Positions 43,337-52,955 of a stretch of 64,000 bases of DNA are shown here, in pieces. Origin of the DNA: an uncultured Gammaproteobacteria bacterium (lineage in GTDB: Bacteria; Pseudomonadota; Gammaproteobacteria; Steroidobacterales; XN24); assembly GCA_947259915.1 (NCBI GenBank), contig CAMYOC010000014.1, positions 16,750 through 80,749 on the forward strand. Direction: 5' to 3'. The notes under the pieces were generated by a model, which was not told the DNA's origin, did no database searches, and was given only the letters and a program-made list of their open reading frames with translations. Every line of letters starts with the position of its first letter. Positions within the stretch are counted from its first letter, which is position 1. Both the position numbers and the translations under genes were made by a program.

Positions 43337-44626
43337 TTATCCGTCGGTGCTCCCTTCGCCGGCGGTCTTTGTCTGGCCCAGATATCCGCCCAACACGCGT
43401 CCATCGATAGCCTCGAGTACACGGCGGCTGGATTGATCATCCGCAAAGCTGTTGAAGCGTTCCCGGATTTCTGACCACCGTCTCTCCAGGTCGGCGGATA
43501 TACCAGTCCCGGTGGCAGCCTCGGAAAGGGCCCGCAGGAGCTCGTCGCCAGTCGAACAGACAGGACCAGCCGCGATCTCAACGGGATCGAAATTCAGCGA
43601 GCGACTGCTCGAAACGAATTCCTCAAGATCCGGAACATAGTAGATTATCGGTCGGTCCAACAGCATATAGTCGAAGATGATCGACGAATAGTCGCTGATC
43701 AGGATATCGGTGTGCGCCAGCAGCGAGTAGATATCCATCTCCTGCGGGAGCTGGACGACACGTTCGAGGCCCTCCGGACAACCGCCCTGATCATCCGGAT
43801 GGAGTTTCAAGAAGAATGTCGCACCCAGATCTTTCATCAGACGATCCATGGCGGCCCAATCGACATTGAAAAACGGTTTTCCGCTGTCTCGATAAGTGGG
43901 CAGGTAAAGGAAGATACGGCGCCCCTCACCGACTGCATCACTGAAGGGCTGCGGCCACTGCCGACTGAGAACGCCCGCATCCCCGGCGCGAGAAAACAGC
44001 ATGTCATTTCGCGGGAATCCGGTCACAACAACGGATTCAGCCGGCACATCAAACGCTCGCCGTGTGATGTCGCGTGGTTCAGGCGCAGTGGCGATGATCA
44101 GGTCCGGGCGGTCCAGATGCCACGGCATCATAATTCCGAACAACCACCGCTCGGGCAATGAGCCATGGAACAGACGGTAGTAGCGACTACCCGGATTCCG
44201 GATGTCGCGCTCGAAGGTCTTGAGTGGAACGCCACTCCAGAGATTGATCTTCCTGGCGCCGCGGGACAGCCAGTAGTTGATATCCTTCGAAAACGAGTCG
44301 AATAGATGGAGTCCAGCTCTCAGGCAGCACCAGATGCCTCGCGGCGACCAGATCCAGTGAGCCTCGTAGCCGCTGCGTCGGACTGCCGCTACGATTGCGG
44401 CGTCCCGAGAGATCCATACCAGACGCACCCTGTCGGCAATCTCATCCTGGCAATGCAGAAAGAAGGCCGCTGCATTGTCCGCGAATCGATAGCCTCCCCA
44501 TGAGCCAAAAACCCACAGATCCGGCCGGCGCCTGACAAGTCCGGAAAGAAAATACAGGGGAAAGAGATAGGACCTCGCCAGGAGTAATCCTATATAGAAC
44601 AGGAAACGCGATATTTGATTCATCAT
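43337..44626 (-). CDS. CDP-glycerol glycerophosphotransferase-like (TagB/TagF type)
   Basis: About 429 residues. N-terminal hydrophobic helix (~10-30), then the typical elements WVFGSWGG, LFLYLPTYRD, LKLHPDD, and the conserved LLAHTDILISDYSSIIFDYMLLDRPIIYY. Such enzymes add glycerol or ribitol phosphate during teichoic-acid synthesis in Gram-positives and occur in some Gram-negative capsule loci. I chose the tandem ATG at 44626/44623; the frame is open to 44659. No CDP-glycerol synthase is visible nearby, so the donor is uncertain. Confidence 0.88.
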   Translation of the reverse strand: MMNQISRFLFYIGLLLARSYLFPLYFLSGLVRRRPDLWVFGSWGGYRFADNAAAFFLHCQDEIADRVRLVWISRDAAIVAAVRRSGYEAHWIWSPRGIWCCLRAGLHLFDSFSKDINYWLSRGARKINLWSGVPLKTFERDIRNPGSRYYRLFHGSLPERWLFGIMMPWHLDRPDLIIATAPEPRDITRRAFDVPAESVVVTGFPRNDMLFSRAGDAGVLSRQWPQPFSDAVGEGRRIFLYLPTYRDSGKPFFNVDWAAMDRLMKDLGATFFLKLHPDDQGGCPEGLERVVQLPQEMDIYSLLAHTDILISDYSSIIFDYMLLDRPIIYYVPDLEEFVSSSRSLNFDPVEIAAGPVCSTGDELLRALSEAATGTGISADLERRWSEIRERFNSFADDQSSRRVLEAIDGRVLGGYLGQTKTAGEGSTDG

Positions 44627-44795
44627 CTCGGTGCGTGCTGATTGTGCGCCGGCTACCAACGCCGATGATCATTCTGGCGCACAACCCGTCTGTGCTTCCA
44701 GTGTATTATCGGCCTAAAAGAGGCTAGCAACGGTTAATGATTGTTATTCGCACACGAGGATCCTCGCGGTAGGTCAGTTCCCGCTGGATCGGATC

Positions 44796-45923
44796 ATGGA
44801 GCTCAGGGCGATTCATATATTCCGGGCGCCGGTAGGCGGCCTGTTCCGCCATGTCTGTGATCTGGCTCGCGGACAAGGCGAGCGCGATGTTGACGTAGGT
44901 ATCGTGTGCGACTCCTCGACCGGCGGCGAACTCGCGGAATCCGCTCTTCGATCTCTGCGGCCAAGCTGTGATCTGGGTCTCCACAGGATTTCGATGCAGA
45001 GGCGCCCGGGCCGGTCTGATCTGCGAGTCATCGGACAGCTCGAGCAAATCTTCAGAAAGCAGTCACCCAACATCCTCCACGGGCACGGCGCGAAAGGCGC
45101 CGCTTACGCCCGCCTGCTCGCCCCCCGGATAGGCGCCAAGGCTATTTGCACGCCCCACGGCGGATCCCTGCACTTTTCCTATTGGACACCGCGTGGAGCG
45201 GCGTACCTAGGCCTGGAACGGTTATTGAAGTGGCGAACCGATGGCTCGATTTTCGAAAGTGAATTCGCCCGGCAAGCTTACCTCCGCAAGATAGGGTCGG
45301 CGCCATTTCCATCGCGCGTTGTCCACAATGGCTTGTACGACTACGAATTCGACCGATTGCCACGCCATGATGCGCAATACGACTTCGTTTTCGTTGGAGA
45401 GCTGCGCAGGCTCAAAGGCGTTCACGTCCTCGTCGATGCCTTTGCGCGTATCTCCCGGCAGCGCAGAGTCACCCTGCTGATAGTCGGGGCGGGTGCAGAG
45501 GAAGCGCGCATCAAATCCCGCATCCGGGATCTCGGAGTCGACAAACAGGTGGACCTTGTCCCTCCTGTCCGTCCGGTTACCGAGGTGCTTTCCAAGGGAC
45601 GATGCATCGTAATTCCCTCGCTGGCGGAGTCGCTACCCTATATCGTCCTCGAGACCATCGGGGCCGGGATCCCCCTGCTGACCACGGAAACGGGCGGCAT
45701 TCCCGAGATCTTCGGCCCGTTCGCCGACCAACTGGTGCCGCCAGGTGACGCCGAGGCGCTGGCAGACGCCATGCTCGGGTTCCTGCAGGACCCTGGAGCT
45801 GCTTATGCCAACGCGGAGAGGGTTCACGCCCATATCAGAGGAGCCTTCCGCGTGTCGCGGATGGTCGAGGCGGTCACCGATTTCTATAGCGAGGTGCTCG
45901 CGCTCCAGAGGCGAGCGAGCTGA
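44796..45923 (+). CDS. GT4-family glycosyltransferase
   Basis: 375 residues with the GT-B layout: N-terminal acceptor half (IHIFRAPVGGLFRHV; HGHGAKGAAYARLLA), and a donor half with FVFVGELRRLKGVHVLVDAF, then the ExxPxxxxE-type segment SLAESLPYIVLETIGAGIP. Single-gene transcript, convergent with the deacetylase gene. Probably adds one sugar of the repeat unit. Confidence 0.92.
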   Translation: MELRAIHIFRAPVGGLFRHVCDLARGQGERDVDVGIVCDSSTGGELAESALRSLRPSCDLGLHRISMQRRPGRSDLRVIGQLEQIFRKQSPNILHGHGAKGAAYARLLAPRIGAKAICTPHGGSLHFSYWTPRGAAYLGLERLLKWRTDGSIFESEFARQAYLRKIGSAPFPSRVVHNGLYDYEFDRLPRHDAQYDFVFVGELRRLKGVHVLVDAFARISRQRRVTLLIVGAGAEEARIKSRIRDLGVDKQVDLVPPVRPVTEVLSKGRCIVIPSLAESLPYIVLETIGAGIPLLTTETGGIPEIFGPFADQLVPPGDAEALADAMLGFLQDPGAAYANAERVHAHIRGAFRVSRMVEAVTDFYSEVLALQRRAS

Positions 45924-45974
45924 TCCATCGCGCCCCGATTCAGCGGCGGCCCTAAGATGCTGCGGGTGTGATAC

Positions 45975-47036
45975 TCAATTGACGTCTAGTTTGCGGAATC
46001 CGTGGAACAGGGCGAACGGCAATCCGCCCAGGAACAACTCGACGTTACGCGCCTGTTGATAGTCACCGTTCAGCGAGATTCTCGGGAGAGCGTGCAGATG
46101 CTCGGCGTGTTCCGGGAACAACACGCCCTTGCGGGTACTCACGGCCGTCAAGAACCCCAGCTCCGCCGCGATCTCGAACTCCCTTTGCGCCGCCGACAGT
46201 GCATCACCATACGGATAGGCGAAATGCTCAGGCTTCTTTCCGGTTCGTTGCTCGATCAGGGCGCTGCTGCGAGCCATTTCCCCGCGTGCCTCATCAGCCG
46301 ACAGCTTGCCGAGGGCATAGTGGTTGGCCGTGTGCGCCCCGAGCGTCAGAAGGCCGCTATCATCCATCCGGGCGACCATGTCCCATGTCAATACGGGCGC
46401 CGTAAACCGGGCCACATCACGATCTCCCGCGTAACGCTCCCGGAGAGCCTGCATCGTCGACAGCTGTAACGCCAGCGGCATACGTCTCAATGCCCAGTAT
46501 ATGGCGTCGAATGTCCGCCATTTCTCCCTCGTCGTTTTCGCTGTAAACACCCGGTTAGTTCCATCCAGCTCGACCTCGATTTGCTTCTCTTGCCGGACGA
46601 TTCCCTCGAGGATCCGCCACCACTGATCGACGGAACCATCCATGAGGCCCGTACAGAGGTAGATCGCAAAAGGGATGTCATGCTTCCTGAATACGGGGAA
46701 AGCGTGGGTGTAGTTGTCGGCGTATCCGTCATCCAGGGTAAAGCTGACGAACGGTCTGCGGAAATCCTGTTCCCGGAGACGCCGGCGCATTTCGCTCAGC
46801 GAGACGATGTCGTAGCCGAGAGCAACGATCTGCCTTATCGTCTGGTCGAGAAATTCGGGTGTTATCGCCAGTATCCGGTTCGGCGAAAAACCATCCTCCG
46901 GGCGATCCGGCTGGACGTGATGCAGCGTCAGTAACGCGCCAACGCCGCCAAAGCGGCCCTTCAGTGCGCGGTGAGCGCCGCTGTAATACAGGCTGTTGAG
47001 GGCGAATTTGTAGAACGCAGTTCGGCGCGACATCAC
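45975..47036 (-). CDS. Polysaccharide deacetylase (NodB fold)
   Basis: 353 residues. The metal/catalytic motif is SFTLDDGYADN (family TFDDG), followed by FAIYLCTG, and a later metal-binding HTANHYALG. The final HFAYPYGD matches motif 3-4 of the family. Similar proteins sit in PEP-CTERM/exosortase-type exopolysaccharide loci. It lacks an obvious signal peptide, so it may act in the cytoplasm on lipid-linked intermediates. Confidence 0.9.
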   Translation of the reverse strand: MMSRRTAFYKFALNSLYYSGAHRALKGRFGGVGALLTLHHVQPDRPEDGFSPNRILAITPEFLDQTIRQIVALGYDIVSLSEMRRRLREQDFRRPFVSFTLDDGYADNYTHAFPVFRKHDIPFAIYLCTGLMDGSVDQWWRILEGIVRQEKQIEVELDGTNRVFTAKTTREKWRTFDAIYWALRRMPLALQLSTMQALRERYAGDRDVARFTAPVLTWDMVARMDDSGLLTLGAHTANHYALGKLSADEARGEMARSSALIEQRTGKKPEHFAYPYGDALSAAQREFEIAAELGFLTAVSTRKGVLFPEHAEHLHALPRISLNGDYQQARNVELFLGGLPFALFHGFRKLDVN

Positions 47037-47252
47037 GGGTTACTTTGCGACCGGATCAATTGGTCTATAAGTTACAGTATGGCTCTCGTTCCACGCCATC
47101 TGGACTTTTGCGACGCGCGCATGCCCCGCCGGACACCGCGGTCCCACACTTGGGAGAACGCTTAATCGGGCAGGCTATATCAGCCGACCTGAACCTGATA
47201 CGATGGAAAGCGACAGCCTCTTGGCGCCCCCCCCGGAGAGCATGAGTCAAAA

Positions 47253-47267
47253 GATTATGTAAAACAG
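47253..47267 (+). promoter_or_regulatory. Shared 15-bp upstream element, copy 2
   Basis: Identical to 40172-40186; it ends 15 bases before the ATG of the initiating transferase. It contains TTATGT, which could be a -10-like box. The 246-base divergent region around it should hold promoters for both the deacetylase and the transferase. Confidence 0.4.
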
Positions 47268-47282
47268 GTGCCTGGAAGTGTC

Positions 47283-48743
47283 ATGACAACGGACATTGCG
47301 CAACTCACGAGCCACGGCGCAATCTTCAACCCGAACCATCGCATGCTGTCGGAGAGCATAACGACCGGCCTGGTCGCGCTGGCAGATGTGGTCGTCATCC
47401 TGGGCTCCGGCCTGCTCATCTGCCTGCTATACGCCCAGCCCGATGCCGATGGTCTCGTCAGGTACGCAACGGCACTGCTTGTCATCGCCTATCTGGTAGT
47501 GCAGTCGTTCTATATCGCCGGTCTGTATCGTTTCGGCGCGATCCTGTCCCCCTCCCAGCAGATAGGGAAGCTCGTCTCGATCTGCGCGATCATCTTCCTG
47601 GTCGTTGTCGCCGCTGGATTTGCCCTCAAGGTCTCCGAAGACTTCTCTCGCGTCTGGCTGTTCGGCACGGCGATAGTCTCGGTCGGTCTGATGGGCGCCG
47701 TTCGCGCCGCCGCCGTCGCGATCATGCGGAGGCTGGCGAACAAAGGCCGCCTGACGAGGAAGATACTGGTCTACGGTGTCGGAGAGCAGGCGGAGCGATT
47801 CATCGCGCATGTCCAGCAGATGAATGCACCCTGGAACAGGGTCGTGGGCGTGTTCGACGACAGACGATCCGACGCAGGTCCGGAAATAGAGGGCATACCG
47901 TTCCTCGGTGATCTGCAGGGCCTGATCCGCTGCGCGCGTGAAATTCATGCAGATGACGTGATCGTCGCGTTGCCGTGGCGGGACCAAAGACGGATCACCC
48001 AGATCCTTAGCCAGCTCAAGGTGCTGCCGGCCAACATCCGGCTCGCCCCGGAGCCCGCGCTGCTCGGCATCCTGAGTCGCAGCATCAACTATCAGTACGA
48101 TGTGCCGCTGGCGTCCATATACGATAAGCCCCTCTCAGGCTGGCAAGCGATCGTCAAACGTCTCTTCGATGTCCTGGTCAGTGCCTTCCTGCTCTTGCTG
48201 ACAGCGCCGCTGCTGTTGGCATTGATGCTCAGCGTCAAGCTGGACAGTCCGGGCCCGATATTCTTCAGGCAGCGGCGTTACGGTTTCAACAACGAGCTGA
48301 TCGGGATCTGGAAACTGCGCACGATGTACGTCGATCAGCAAGATCAGGATGCGGAGAGGCTCGCATCATCGGACGACCCGCGCGTCACTCGCGTGGGACG
48401 CTTCCTCCGCCGGACCAGCCTCGACGAATTGCCGCAGCTTTTCAATGTCCTCATCGGCGACATGTCACTGGTCGGTCCGCGGCCACATGCGGTGAAGGCC
48501 AAGGCCGCGGGTGAGCTATATCAGGATGCTGTCGGCGAGTACGCAGCCAGGCATAGGGTCAAGCCGGGAATAACCGGGTGGGCGCAGGTCAATGGCTGGC
48601 GGGGAGAAACAGACACTCGCGAGAAGATACTCAAGCGCGTCGAACACGATGTGTACTACATCGAGCATTGGTCCGTGTGGCTCGACATCAGGATCCTTCT
48701 CCGGACGTTCCCGGCCCTGATCAAGCAGACAAACGCCTACTGA
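47283..48743 (+). CDS. Undecaprenyl-phosphate sugar-1-phosphate transferase (WcaJ/ExoY type)
   Basis: 486 residues: four N-terminal helices, a CoA-binding-like Rossmann domain ([14 protein letters not shown]), a fifth helix and the bacterial sugar transferase domain. Motifs: [59 protein letters not shown] and [10 protein letters not shown]. It starts repeat-unit assembly by loading the first sugar phosphate on undecaprenyl phosphate. Its 3' end overlaps the opposite-strand Wzc-type gene by seven bases. Confidence 0.95.
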   Translation: MTTDIAQLTSHGAIFNPNHRMLSESITTGLVALADVVVILGSGLLICLLYAQPDADGLVRYATALLVIAYLVVQSFYIAGLYRFGAILSPSQQIGKLVSICAIIFLVVVAAGFALKVSEDFSRVWLFGTAIVSVGLMGAVRAAAVAIMRRLANKGRLTRKILVYGVGEQAERFIAHVQQMNAPWNRVVGVFDDRRSDAGPEIEGIPFLGDLQGLIRCAREIHADDVIVALPWRDQRRITQILSQLKVLPANIRLAPEPALLGILSRSINYQYDVPLASIYDKPLSGWQAIVKRLFDVLVSAFLLLLTAPLLLALMLSVKLDSPGPIFFRQRRYGFNNELIGIWKLRTMYVDQQDQDAERLASSDDPRVTRVGRFLRRTSLDELPQLFNVLIGDMSLVGPRPHAVKAKAAGELYQDAVGEYAARHRVKPGITGWAQVNGWRGETDTREKILKRVEHDVYYIEHWSVWLDIRILLRTFPALIKQTNAY

Positions 48744-51016
48744 CCATCGACAGCACGGTCCTTCTCGCCAGGGATCGACTCGGCGTAATACTGACGCAGA
48801 CTGCCGTGGTATGCGCCGGAATCCCCATACTGGTACTCCGCGTGCTTCTTGACATCGACCATCGTCAGCAACGCGCCCGCCAGATGACCTCCGGCGCGAG
48901 CGAGCTGCCGCATCGAATGCACAACGGCCTCCCGGGGCGTGCTGGACCATCGAACCACCAGCACCGTCGTATCCGCTTTCCTGCTCAGCGCGCACGCATC
49001 CGCGGCGGCCATCAGAGGCGGCGTGTCGATGACGATGACATCGTATTCTCTTTCAACCCGGTCCAGAAAATTATCCATCTCTACCGAATCCAGCAGGATC
49101 AGAGGATCCTCACCTGCCTCGCCGGCGCAGACGATATCCAGGTTCGTCGACCCATCGGTCACGATTACCTCCGTACGCGCATCGCCGCGTAGCACCTCGA
49201 GCAGACCGGGCCTGAGAGGCTTGCCGACGGCAGTGTGTACGCCCGGATTGCGGGCATCCGCATCGATCAACAGGGTCCTCCGCCCGGCGAGGGCCTGGGT
49301 GCGGGCGATCCCGATAGCAACCGTCGTCTTGCCTTCCCCGGGGCGTGAGGAGGTGATGACGATCTTCTTGATTTCCGGGCCCGATGACAGGGTCGTGCTC
49401 CAATAGGCCGTGCGCAGGGACTGGGAGAGCGCCGAGCGCGGGTTCTCTGCCAGATAACCGAGCAGCTCGGCAGTGTCGCCGCTCTTGTTCGGGAGCAGCG
49501 GGACAAAGCCGAGAGACGTCACGCCGGTCAATGACTCGATCTGCTCCCCGCTGACAAAGCCGCGCTGGAGTGCCTGCCGCAGGAATGCAACGATAACAGC
49601 CAGCAAGCCGGACAGCAGGACCACGATGCCCAGCAAGAATTTTTTGTTCGGAAACGATGGAGCGGACGGTGCATCGGCTCGGGAGATGATCCGCGCATCG
49701 GCCTGCTGCGACTGTATCTCGTCCTGAGAGTCGACCTCCTTGTAGCGGGCGAGAAGCGTCGCCAGGAGGGTCCGACTGGCTTCCGCTTCGCGTTCGAGAG
49801 CACGGAGCTGGATCTGCTTGTCGTTGGACTGCGCCATCTGGTCCTTGAGGCGTGTCAGCTCTTGCTCCAGGGACGCCTCCCGGGCTGCCGCGATCGCCAC
49901 CTCATTCCTGAGGCTGGCGGCGATCTTGTCCACTTCGGCCGCAATACTGGCCCGGAGGTCTTCCTGCTCCGCGCGCAACTGGATCATCTTCGGATGCGCG
50001 GGGCCATACTCGGCAGCGAGCTCGGCGACCCTGCGCTCTATCTGGGCCTGTTGCTCCTTCAATCGCTGGATAAGCGCTGAATCCAGCACTTCGTTCGCAC
50101 TGGAGATTCCGTCAGGTGAATCGATGAGCCCGGAAACCTGGCGAAGGCGGGCTCGCGCTTGTGCGGTCGCAGCCCGGGCGAGGACCAGCTGCCCGTTCAA
50201 CTCGGCCATCTGTTGCGCCGTCAGGGTGACGCCCTGAGTCTGCAAGAGCCCGGCATCCCTGCGAAAATCCTCGACCGCTTTCTCGGACACCGCGACCTGT
50301 TGTCTGAGCTCCTCGACCCGCTCGTTCAGCCACGAGTTCGCCATCGTCGCCGCTTCGAATTTTGTTTCCAGCTGAGTCAGGAGATATACGTCGGCCAGCG
50401 TGTTCGCGATCTCGGCCGCTTTGGATGGATCTGCGGAGGTAAAAGTGACGGATATGACGCGCGATCCCTTCACCGGTACAACGGCGAGCCGCTCCAGGAA
50501 AGCATCGACCACGCGCGCAAGACCTGACCCGTCGGCCTCGCTGTTGTCCGAGGTCATCCGGCTCCACAGTCCTGGCGGGCGGAGAGCCTTGTTGAATTCG
50601 GCGTCCTTATCGAGTCCCAGTTCCCGGATCGTGGCTGCGGCCAGCCCCCGCGAGCGCAGCACCTCTACCTCACTGCGGACGCCCTGATCATCGGCAACCA
50701 GCCCGGTGAGCACCGAGTCGAGATTGGGGACCGTGGTCTGCCGTGTCTCGATCATCAGCAGCGCCTGGGCGCTGTAGCGCGGTGTCAACTGCTGCAGCAC
50801 GATCAGGGCGATCAGCGCGCTCGCCAGTACGGAGCAGACGATCAGCCACTTCTGCCGATAGATGACATTGAACAACTCCGCCAGGCCCGCATCCCGATCC
50901 ATCAGAGTCGGCGGCGGCGCAGGCTGCGGACCCGGATCGGTCCGGCGTCTGTCAGCCTGGGTGGCCGGGCGTGATTCCCGGGGCCCGGGCGGAGAAATTC
51001 TGATCAGATCGACCAT
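48737..51016 (-). CDS. Polysaccharide co-polymerase / BY-kinase (Wzc type)
   Basis: 759 residues. Wzz-like domain between two helices (~56-75 and ~462-484) with long coiled coils in between, then the tyrosine autokinase: Walker A RPGEGKTT (~557), LLIDADARNPG, Walker B VIVIDTPPLM (~660), and a C-terminal Tyr cluster (EYQYGDSGAYHGSLRQYY). Controls polymer length and export with the Wza-type protein. It is followed in the genome map by the convergent initiating transferase and preceded six bases away by the export gene. Confidence 0.95.
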   Translation of the reverse strand: MVDLIRISPPGPRESRPATQADRRRTDPGPQPAPPPTLMDRDAGLAELFNVIYRQKWLIVCSVLASALIALIVLQQLTPRYSAQALLMIETRQTTVPNLDSVLTGLVADDQGVRSEVEVLRSRGLAAATIRELGLDKDAEFNKALRPPGLWSRMTSDNSEADGSGLARVVDAFLERLAVVPVKGSRVISVTFTSADPSKAAEIANTLADVYLLTQLETKFEAATMANSWLNERVEELRQQVAVSEKAVEDFRRDAGLLQTQGVTLTAQQMAELNGQLVLARAATAQARARLRQVSGLIDSPDGISSANEVLDSALIQRLKEQQAQIERRVAELAAEYGPAHPKMIQLRAEQEDLRASIAAEVDKIAASLRNEVAIAAAREASLEQELTRLKDQMAQSNDKQIQLRALEREAEASRTLLATLLARYKEVDSQDEIQSQQADARIISRADAPSAPSFPNKKFLLGIVVLLSGLLAVIVAFLRQALQRGFVSGEQIESLTGVTSLGFVPLLPNKSGDTAELLGYLAENPRSALSQSLRTAYWSTTLSSGPEIKKIVITSSRPGEGKTTVAIGIARTQALAGRRTLLIDADARNPGVHTAVGKPLRPGLLEVLRGDARTEVIVTDGSTNLDIVCAGEAGEDPLILLDSVEMDNFLDRVEREYDVIVIDTPPLMAAADACALSRKADTTVLVVRWSSTPREAVVHSMRQLARAGGHLAGALLTMVDVKKHAEYQYGDSGAYHGSLRQYYAESIPGEKDRAVDGQ

Positions 51017-51022
51017 AGGCTG

Positions 51023-51586
51023 CTAGAAGAAGCGCTCCGGCACCTCGATAACATCGCCGGGCATGACCAGCGTGTCCGGATCCGCCTGGATCTCAACCGG
51101 GGTCTCATTACCGGGGCGAGTGATCTTCACCTTGGATGTGCGGGCGCGATAAGTGTATCCACCCGCCATGGCTACCGCCTTGATCAGCGTCATACCGTTG
51201 ACGTAGGGGTAGCTGCCTGGTTCCCTGACCTCGCCGAGGATATAGAAGGGACGATAATTGAGTACCTCGATACTTACTCTCGGATTCTTGAGGAAATCGG
51301 GGCTCAGCTTGTCGGTGACTGCACGTTCCAGCTCTGTCACGGTCAGACCGCCAGCCTGCACATCCTGGATGAGGGGCATAGCCACCGTCCCTTCGCTGTC
51401 CAGCTCGAATTCGCCCGACAAGTCTTCATGGCCGTACACCGTCACCTTGATCCGATCACCCGAGCCGAGCCTGTAGGCCGTGTCTCCGGCCACATCCGCG
51501 GCCGACACGCCGAACATGCATGCGAGTGCGGCGAACGTCATCGCCGCTCTGAAAAACAATCCGCTTTTTCCTTCCGTCATCATCAC
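51023..51586 (-). CDS. Polysaccharide export outer-membrane protein (Wza/EpsE type)
   Basis: 187 residues with a signal peptide, the Poly_export domain (YRLGSGDRIKVTVYGHEDLSGEF) and an SLBB domain (FYILGEVREPGSYPYVNGMTL). No lipobox Cys is evident, and it is shorter than E. coli Wza, as usual in exosortase-linked loci. Probably forms the periplasmic/outer-membrane exit with the barrel protein whose gene overlaps it by four bases upstream. Confidence 0.93.
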   Translation of the reverse strand: MMMTEGKSGLFFRAAMTFAALACMFGVSAADVAGDTAYRLGSGDRIKVTVYGHEDLSGEFELDSEGTVAMPLIQDVQAGGLTVTELERAVTDKLSPDFLKNPRVSIEVLNYRPFYILGEVREPGSYPYVNGMTLIKAVAMAGGYTYRARTSKVKITRPGNETPVEIQADPDTLVMPGDVIEVPERFF

Positions 51587-52845
51587 AAATGGAATTTTAC
51601 GCCGAGGCTGACCAGGTCTCTCGAGAATTCTGATCCCCCGGATGTCGATGGTTGAGTATCCCGACGCCGGTAACTGTATGCCAGCACCAGTTCTGCGCGG
51701 CGGTTCATCAGGTACCGGGCGGAGAAGTCTATTGTGTCGACCTCGTCTTTGCGATCGATACCCTCAAAATCTTCTTCCACGGTATTCCACTCCAGACCCA
51801 GGATGAGGTTCCGTAACAATTCGTGGTCTACCCCCAGGGCGAAGGATGTGGCGTCGATCGCGGAAGCGCCCTGGACCGTCGTGGTCTCCACCGACTGCCG
51901 TCCCAGGAAGCGGAGCGTCGTGAGACCAGATATGTTCCAGGTCAGATCTGCGCCGAACGAGAATCCGTCCACATCCGAGTACCGGGCATCGTCGAACGTG
52001 TCCGATCGGTAGCCGACGAGCAGGTCACCGAATATTTTCCCGGAAAAGTCGAGAGCGGTGCCGACAGATATCCTGTAGCCGTCTGAGTCGCGCTGAAAAC
52101 CATCGTCGTCGAACCGGTCATCGTATTTGATGGAACGGCTATCCCCCTGGACGAATATCGAGTAGGCCGGCCTGACGGCATACCCGAGACGTATGGTGCC
52201 CCTCACTTCGTCCCTGTCACGGTCGTCGTTGTCTATAGGGCCCCCGGGGCCGAGCGAATCCTCGAAATTGAACCTGCGATATTCGCCCTCGATACGCCCA
52301 TAAAGGCGTCGCGGATCCGGTCGGATCTCGTAGGAGGCCGCTAACGAACTGACGTAGAATTCTGTGGGTTTGAAGCCACCCGCATCGTCGGGCGATTCCC
52401 TGTTTTCATGGCGTTTCGCGTGCCGCAACTCGGTCCCGAGGAAGCCGGAGGCGCTGACGTCGACGCGTCCCTCCGCCCAGATCGTATAGTCCTCACGATC
52501 CTCGCTGTCGTTGTCCTCGTATCTGAGAATCGTGCTGTCCGCGCCGAATCTCAGCGCGTGCTTGCCCCAGTTCGACTCCAGCTCCAGGCGCGGCGCCAGG
52601 ACGTAGATGAGATCGTCGGTCTCCTGATCCTCGCGCGCGAAGATATTGTTGTCATAGACCCCGGCGAGATCGAGCTGAGGGAATAACTGGAAACCGCCCA
52701 GACGGACGCCGACTACATCAAATGCCGGTCGCTGGCGGTCAGTAACGGTCTCCTTGGCCGGGAGTTCCTGCGAAGCGGATGGCTGCCACACGAGCGCCAT
52801 GCCAACGGCGAACAGAAGTATCTTGCAGCGATAAATTTTTTCCAT
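51583..52845 (-). CDS. Outer-membrane beta-barrel protein of the exopolysaccharide locus (BBP2/EpsL type)
   Basis: About 420 residues: signal peptide ending PSASQ, then alternating beta-strands rich in Asp/Arg/Tyr turns (YDNNIFAREDQETDD; GIDRKDEVDTIDFSARY) and a C-terminal strand ending in Leu. Such barrels in exopolysaccharide operons likely form the outer-membrane pore. I chose the ATG at 52845, which starts the signal peptide; the frame is open to 52959. It precedes the export gene in the same transcript. Confidence 0.87.
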   Translation of the reverse strand: MEKIYRCKILLFAVGMALVWQPSASQELPAKETVTDRQRPAFDVVGVRLGGFQLFPQLDLAGVYDNNIFAREDQETDDLIYVLAPRLELESNWGKHALRFGADSTILRYEDNDSEDREDYTIWAEGRVDVSASGFLGTELRHAKRHENRESPDDAGGFKPTEFYVSSLAASYEIRPDPRRLYGRIEGEYRRFNFEDSLGPGGPIDNDDRDRDEVRGTIRLGYAVRPAYSIFVQGDSRSIKYDDRFDDDGFQRDSDGYRISVGTALDFSGKIFGDLLVGYRSDTFDDARYSDVDGFSFGADLTWNISGLTTLRFLGRQSVETTTVQGASAIDATSFALGVDHELLRNLILGLEWNTVEEDFEGIDRKDEVDTIDFSARYLMNRRAELVLAYSYRRRDTQPSTSGGSEFSRDLVSLGVKFHL

Positions 52846-52955
52846 TTTATTTTGATGGCGCTGAGTCCTGACAGTGTACGAGTTGGCCTCCCTGCACGCC
52901 AGTCGTCGACCCGGACCGCTGGCTAGGTAGTATCCGCAGTCGATTAAACATAATG

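Noticed and set aside
47037..47282. Sigma-54 promoter upstream of the initiating transferase
   Set aside because: There is a TTGGCGC but no correctly spaced TTGC box.
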